DNA of 64,000 bases from contig JAVDCA010000014.1 in NCBI GenBank assembly GCA_030848545.1, positions 1-64,000 on the forward strand. Reading direction: 5' to 3'. Positions 60,998-64,000 of this stretch are shown in pieces. Under the pieces are notes generated by a model, which had not been told where the DNA came from, ran no database searches, and saw nothing but the letters and a program-made list of their open reading frames with translations. Positions within the stretch are counted from its first letter, which is position 1; the number at the start of each line of letters is the position of its first letter. The position numbers were made by a program, and so were the translations under genes. The DNA is from Astrobacterium formosum (GTDB taxonomy: Bacteria; Pseudomonadota; Alphaproteobacteria; Rhizobiales; Xanthobacteraceae).

Positions 60998-62155
60998 ATG
61001 ACTGCCGCCCGCATCCGCCGCTTGGTTCTGACGAATTTTCGCAGCTATCGCGCCTCCAGCGTGACGGTCGACAGCGACGCCGTCGTTCTGGTGGGCGCCA
61101 ACGGTGCCGGCAAGACCAATCTGATCGAAGCGATCTCGTTTCTCGGACCCGGACGCGGCCTGCGCTGGGCGACCCTGGACGAGATCACCACCCGCGATCT
61201 CGACGCCGACGATCCCCGCGGCGGCGTTTGGGCGGTATCGGCGGAAGTCGAGGGCGCGCTCGGCCTCGCGACCCTCGGCACCGGCATCGAGACGGCTGCG
61301 GGCGATGACGGGGCGGCGGCGCGGCGTTGCCGGATCGATCGCGAGCCGGTCTCCTCGGCCGCCGCTTTCGCCGACCATCTGCGTGTCGTCTGGCTGGTGC
61401 CGGCGATGGATTCGTTGTTCACCGGCGCCGCCGGCGAGCGCCGGCGCTTCCTCGACAGGCTGGTGCTGGCGATCGACCCCACCCACGCCGGGCGGGTCGG
61501 CGCGCTTGAGCGGTCGCTGCGTTCGCGCAATCGGCTCCTGGAGGCGCCGCGACCCGATCCGCACTGGCTCGACGCGGTCGAGCATGAAACCGCCGAGCTT
61601 GCCGTCGCGGTCGCAGCCGCCCGCGCCGAGACGATCTCGCGGCTGTCCGCCACGCTCGCCGCACGCCGTGACGCCGACGCGTTTCCGACCCCCGCGGTCG
61701 CGATCGACGGGGTGGTCGAGCGGCTGGTCCGCGACCATCCGGCCGCCGAGGTGGAGGACCGTTACCGTACCACGCTCCGCGAAGGCCGAGCCCGCGACGC
61801 CGCCGCCGGCCGCACCCTCGAGGGTCCGCACCGTTCCGATCTCGATGTGATCTATGCCCCCAAGGGCATCGCGGCTCGCGAGGCGTCGACCGGCGAACAG
61901 AAGGCGCTGCTGATCGGCCTCGTCCTCGCCCATGCGGCGCTGGTCAGCGACATGACCGGCACAGCCCCGGTCATCCTCCTCGACGAGGTCGTCGCCCATC
62001 TCGATCCGGGGCGTCGCGCGGCGCTGTTCGAAGCTCTCGGTCGGCTGGGAGCGCAGGTGTGGATGACCGGCGCCGATCCGGCCGCTTTCTCGGCCCTCGC
62101 GGAAACGGTCGATATCCTCGACATCACGCCGGGGACAATCACGCTGCGGCGCTAA
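60998..62155 (+). CDS. recF: DNA replication and repair protein RecF
   Basis: A 385-residue SMC-like ATPase that helps load RecA at gaps. RRLVLTNFRSYRASSVTVDS begins the protein; Walker A is GANGAGKTNLIEA; ASTGEQKALLIGLVLAHAAL is the signature region; and Walker B is VILLDEVVAHLDPGRRAAL. The ATG at 60998 fits. It follows dnaN after an intergenic palindrome, so the two may be separately transcribed. Confidence 0.96.
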   Translation: MTAARIRRLVLTNFRSYRASSVTVDSDAVVLVGANGAGKTNLIEAISFLGPGRGLRWATLDEITTRDLDADDPRGGVWAVSAEVEGALGLATLGTGIETAAGDDGAAARRCRIDREPVSSAAAFADHLRVVWLVPAMDSLFTGAAGERRRFLDRLVLAIDPTHAGRVGALERSLRSRNRLLEAPRPDPHWLDAVEHETAELAVAVAAARAETISRLSATLAARRDADAFPTPAVAIDGVVERLVRDHPAAEVEDRYRTTLREGRARDAAAGRTLEGPHRSDLDVIYAPKGIAAREASTGEQKALLIGLVLAHAALVSDMTGTAPVILLDEVVAHLDPGRRAALFEALGRLGAQVWMTGADPAAFSALAETVDILDITPGTITLRR

Positions 62156-62273
62156 AGGCGAAATCGGAGCCGCGGCGCGGCGGCATCGGACATCTTTATA
62201 CGAAAGCGAGCCCGCGCCCTGCGCTTTGCGCTTTGCGCTTATCCAGGCAACGGCTCCGACTGGCGTGCCGTAC

Positions 62274-62624
62274 TCAATGCACGAACAGGAGACGGGCGAG
62301 GATACCGGCGTTCATGGCGAGGACAAAGCCGAGCATCCATTTCATCAAGGTGACGTCGGTCTTCAGGGCGGCGAAGTCGGCCTTCAAGGTGGCGACGTCG
62401 GTCTTCAGGGTGGCGACATCGGTCTTCAGTCCCGCCACATCGATCTTCAGGCCGGCAACGTCCGCCTTGAGCGCCGCAATGTCGCCGTCGATCTTGTCGA
62501 AACGGGCGTCGTAGACTCTTCTTATGTCGGGAACGGCCAGGGCTTCGGCGGCCTTGCGCGCCTTATCCTCCGGCACGTTGACGCTGCGGAGCGCGTCGTA
62601 GACCTCTGACACCATCTGCGCCAT
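62274..62624 (-). CDS. Heptad-repeat coiled-coil protein with C-terminal membrane anchor
   Basis: About 116 residues. A conserved-looking head (MVSEVYDALRSVNVPEDKAR, then KAAEALAVPDIRRVYDARFD) leads to a regular heptad repeat, LKADVAGLKIDVAGLKTDVA and on through LKTDVATLKADFAALKTDV, and a final hydrophobic helix (WMLGFVLAMNAGILARLLFV). The design resembles DUF1640/CCDC90-type proteins, which form trimeric coiled coils anchored in a membrane. The coding DNA of the heptads is a 21-bp tandem repeat. The start at ATG 62622-62624 is chosen; function is unknown. It converges with recF. Confidence 0.72.
   Translation of the reverse strand: MAQMVSEVYDALRSVNVPEDKARKAAEALAVPDIRRVYDARFDKIDGDIAALKADVAGLKIDVAGLKTDVATLKTDVATLKADFAALKTDVTLMKWMLGFVLAMNAGILARLLFVH
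62347..62490 (-). repeat. 21-bp tandem repeat encoding coiled-coil heptads
   Basis: About seven units of a 21-base motif resembling GGTGGCGACGTCGGTCTTCA on the plus strand, with substitutions between copies, each encoding one heptad (LKTDVAx). Copy number is probably variable between strains. Confidence 0.75.
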
Positions 62625-62880
62625 GGGTTGAATATAAGGGAGCCCACAACACCGGTCCACCCCGACTTACCTGCCGAGGCCATGGATCGCCGCGGCGACT
62701 CTCGAAACGGACAACTACCTAAGCGGATTTTCCGGCGTGGCTATCTGCGCTATGAATGGCAGGCGCACGTTCCGACATGCGAGATCGTCACCCCCTCCGC
62801 CCCCTCCGGTGTGCGTTCCGACGCACTTGCCAGTGGCGGCCATAACCGACGTCACGACGACGCAGCAAACGGTTTTGCAG

Positions 62881-64000
62881 ATGCTCGATACACCGACGAA
62901 GAAATCCGCTCCCCGCACGCTTCGTCTCCATCAGCGCGACAACGTCGTGGTGGCGGTCGACGCGATTGATCCCGGCGCCATGGCCCAGGGCGTCACGGCG
63001 ACCGCCAGGATCATGCGTGGCCACAAGATGGCGGTGCAGAAGATCGCCAAGGGCGAACCTGTCCTCAAGTTCGGCCAGATCATCGGCTTCGCCACCGAGG
63101 ACATCGCGCCCGGCAGCCACGTCCACACCCACAATTGCGGCTATGCCGAGTTCGAGCGCGACTACGCCTTCGCCAAGGACGCCCGCGACGAACCGCTGCT
63201 GCCTCCCGAGGCGCGCGCCACTTTCGAAGGGTTCCGCCGCCCCAATGGCAAGGCCGGAACGCGCAACTACATCGGCATCCTCACCAGCGTGAACTGCTCC
63301 GCCTCGGTGGCACGCTTCATGGCCGAGGCGGTCAACCGCAGCGGCATCCTGGAACAATTTCCAAACGTGGACGGCGTGGTGTCGTTCGTGCACGGCACCG
63401 GCTGCTCCATGGCGGGCCGCGGCGAAGGCTACGAGGTGATCGAACGCACATTGTGGGGCTATGCGGGGCACCCCAATCTCTCCGCCGCCCTGATCGTCGG
63501 CCTCGGCTGCGAAATGATCCAGATCGGACGGCTGAAGGAAAAATACGGCCTCATCGAGAGCGACAACTTCCATTCGCTCATCATCCAGGACAGCGGCGGC
63601 ACCAAGAAGTCCATCGAAGCCGGTGTCGCCCGCATCAAGGAGATGCTGCCGTTGGCCGACAAGGCGCGGCGCGAGAGCATTCCGGCGAGCGAACTCACGC
63701 TGGCGCTGCAATGCGGTGGATCGGACGGCTATTCAGGGATCACGGCGAACCCGGCGCTCGGCGCCGCCGCCGACCTCCTGGTGCGCCATGGCGGCACGGC
63801 GGTGCTGTCGGAAACGCCAGAGATCTACGGCGCCGAGCATCTGCTCACGCGACGCGCCCGCAGCCGCGAAGTGGGCGAAAAGCTCGTTGGGGTCATCCGG
63901 TGGTGGGAGGATTACTGCGCCAGGAACGGCGGTTCCATGGACAACAATCCCTCCCCGGGCAACAAGGCCGGCGGGCTCACCACCATCCTGGAGAAATCAC
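62881..64000 (+). CDS. UxaA-family altronate/galactarate dehydratase (3' end outside window)
   Basis: The frame is open to the window's end, giving 373 residues of a protein normally about 500 long. The N-terminal SAF domain is visible in LRLHQRDNVVVAVDAIDPGA and ending near HVHTHNC. The second domain contains GYRRPNGKAGTRNYIG-like GFRRPNGKAGTRNYIGILTS, VHGTGCSMAGRGEGYEV, GLGCEMIQIGRLKEKYG, QDSGGTKKSIEAGVARIKEM and LALQCGGSDGYSGITANPAL, all typical of UxaA/GarD. These enzymes dehydrate sugar acids using iron. A GTG at 62833 is an alternative start. Substrate (altronate, galactarate or another aldonate) is undetermined. Confidence 0.9.
   Translation, partial: MLDTPTKKSAPRTLRLHQRDNVVVAVDAIDPGAMAQGVTATARIMRGHKMAVQKIAKGEPVLKFGQIIGFATEDIAPGSHVHTHNCGYAEFERDYAFAKDARDEPLLPPEARATFEGFRRPNGKAGTRNYIGILTSVNCSASVARFMAEAVNRSGILEQFPNVDGVVSFVHGTGCSMAGRGEGYEVIERTLWGYAGHPNLSAALIVGLGCEMIQIGRLKEKYGLIESDNFHSLIIQDSGGTKKSIEAGVARIKEMLPLADKARRESIPASELTLALQCGGSDGYSGITANPALGAAADLLVRHGGTAVLSETPEIYGAEHLLTRRARSREVGEKLVGVIRWWEDYCARNGGSMDNNPSPGNKAGGLTTILEKS

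Noticed and set aside
1-64000. CRISPR arrays
   Set aside because: The repeats seen are dispersed palindromes or in-frame coding tandem repeats; none has regularly spaced repeats with unique spacers, and no cas genes are present.
1-64000. tRNA or rRNA genes
   Set aside because: I looked for T-loop and anticodon-arm patterns in the gaps and found none that fold into a cloverleaf; no rRNA segments were recognised.

Overview
This is a 64 kb stretch of high-GC chromosome from an alphaproteobacterium, most likely of the order Hyphomicrobiales (Rhizobiales) near the Bradyrhizobium/Rhodopseudomonas/Rhodoplanes side. The evidence is gene content and order (lysC-ptsP-prfA-prmC-DUF4167; pntAA-pntAB-pntB beside a tiny aa3-oxidase subunit IV; rpsT next to dnaA-dnaN-recF; GapR/DUF2312, DUF1244, DUF1178) and intergenic palindromes of the CATGGCCGGGC / GTCATTGCGAG / GTCATTCCGGGG types common in that group. 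I cannot name the species from sequence alone.

Layout. 0-7.3 kb: argJ, a MutT-like Nudix hydrolase, an NDUFAF5/BioC-like methyltransferase, a translationally coupled merR-carboxymuconolactone decarboxylase-NHL set, comF, grxC, a Nit-type amidase and DUF1178. 7.4-19.9 kb: an EamA exporter, a soluble hybrid histidine kinase, ubiG, lysC, ptsP, prfA, prmC, a DUF4167 protein with a 15-bp tandem repeat, and a methyltransferase divergent from gloB. 20-29 kb: a GT39-like membrane glycosyltransferase, a DUF985 cupin, a secreted PepSY-like protein, an alpha/beta hydrolase, a DUF3574 protein, the proton-translocating transhydrogenase operon, the oxidase subunit IV (49 aa) and an ABC1-type kinase.

29.1-38.4 kb is accessory: a Doc toxin with an AbrB-type antitoxin, a Cache-like/HAMP diguanylate cyclase, a three-gene run of TIR, TIR and HExxH peptidase, and a phosphonate-type ABC transporter (phnC, phnE, phnD) with a HAD-IIA phosphatase and an RpiR regulator. 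The transporter block lies between an intact pepF and a degenerate second copy of the pepF 3' end, which suggests insertion or gene replacement there.

38.4-49 kb: pepF, an NtrC-type response regulator, a large L,D-transpeptidase, an outer-membrane MetA-like protein, a Tat-exported amidohydrolase and an argD-like aminotransferase behind a possible attenuator. 49.1-51.1 kb is a visibly AT-richer patch with an IS3-type transposase remnant, two orphan membrane proteins and repeated GAATTACGG..GACAG motifs. 51.6-64 kb: a DUF882/M15-type murein peptidase, gapR, DUF1244, yqhA-like, msrA, rpsT (with a promoter and hairpin just upstream), a 1.07 kb gap containing palindromes and one DnaA box, dnaA, dnaN, recF, a heptad-repeat coiled-coil protein, and the first part of a UxaA-type dehydratase that runs off the window.

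The best candidates for something new are the TIR-TIR-peptidase cluster (31.8-33.4 kb), the pepF-bounded transporter island, the inverted-repeat-flanked AT-rich membrane gene at 49.5 kb, and the promoter-hairpin arrangement ahead of rpsT.
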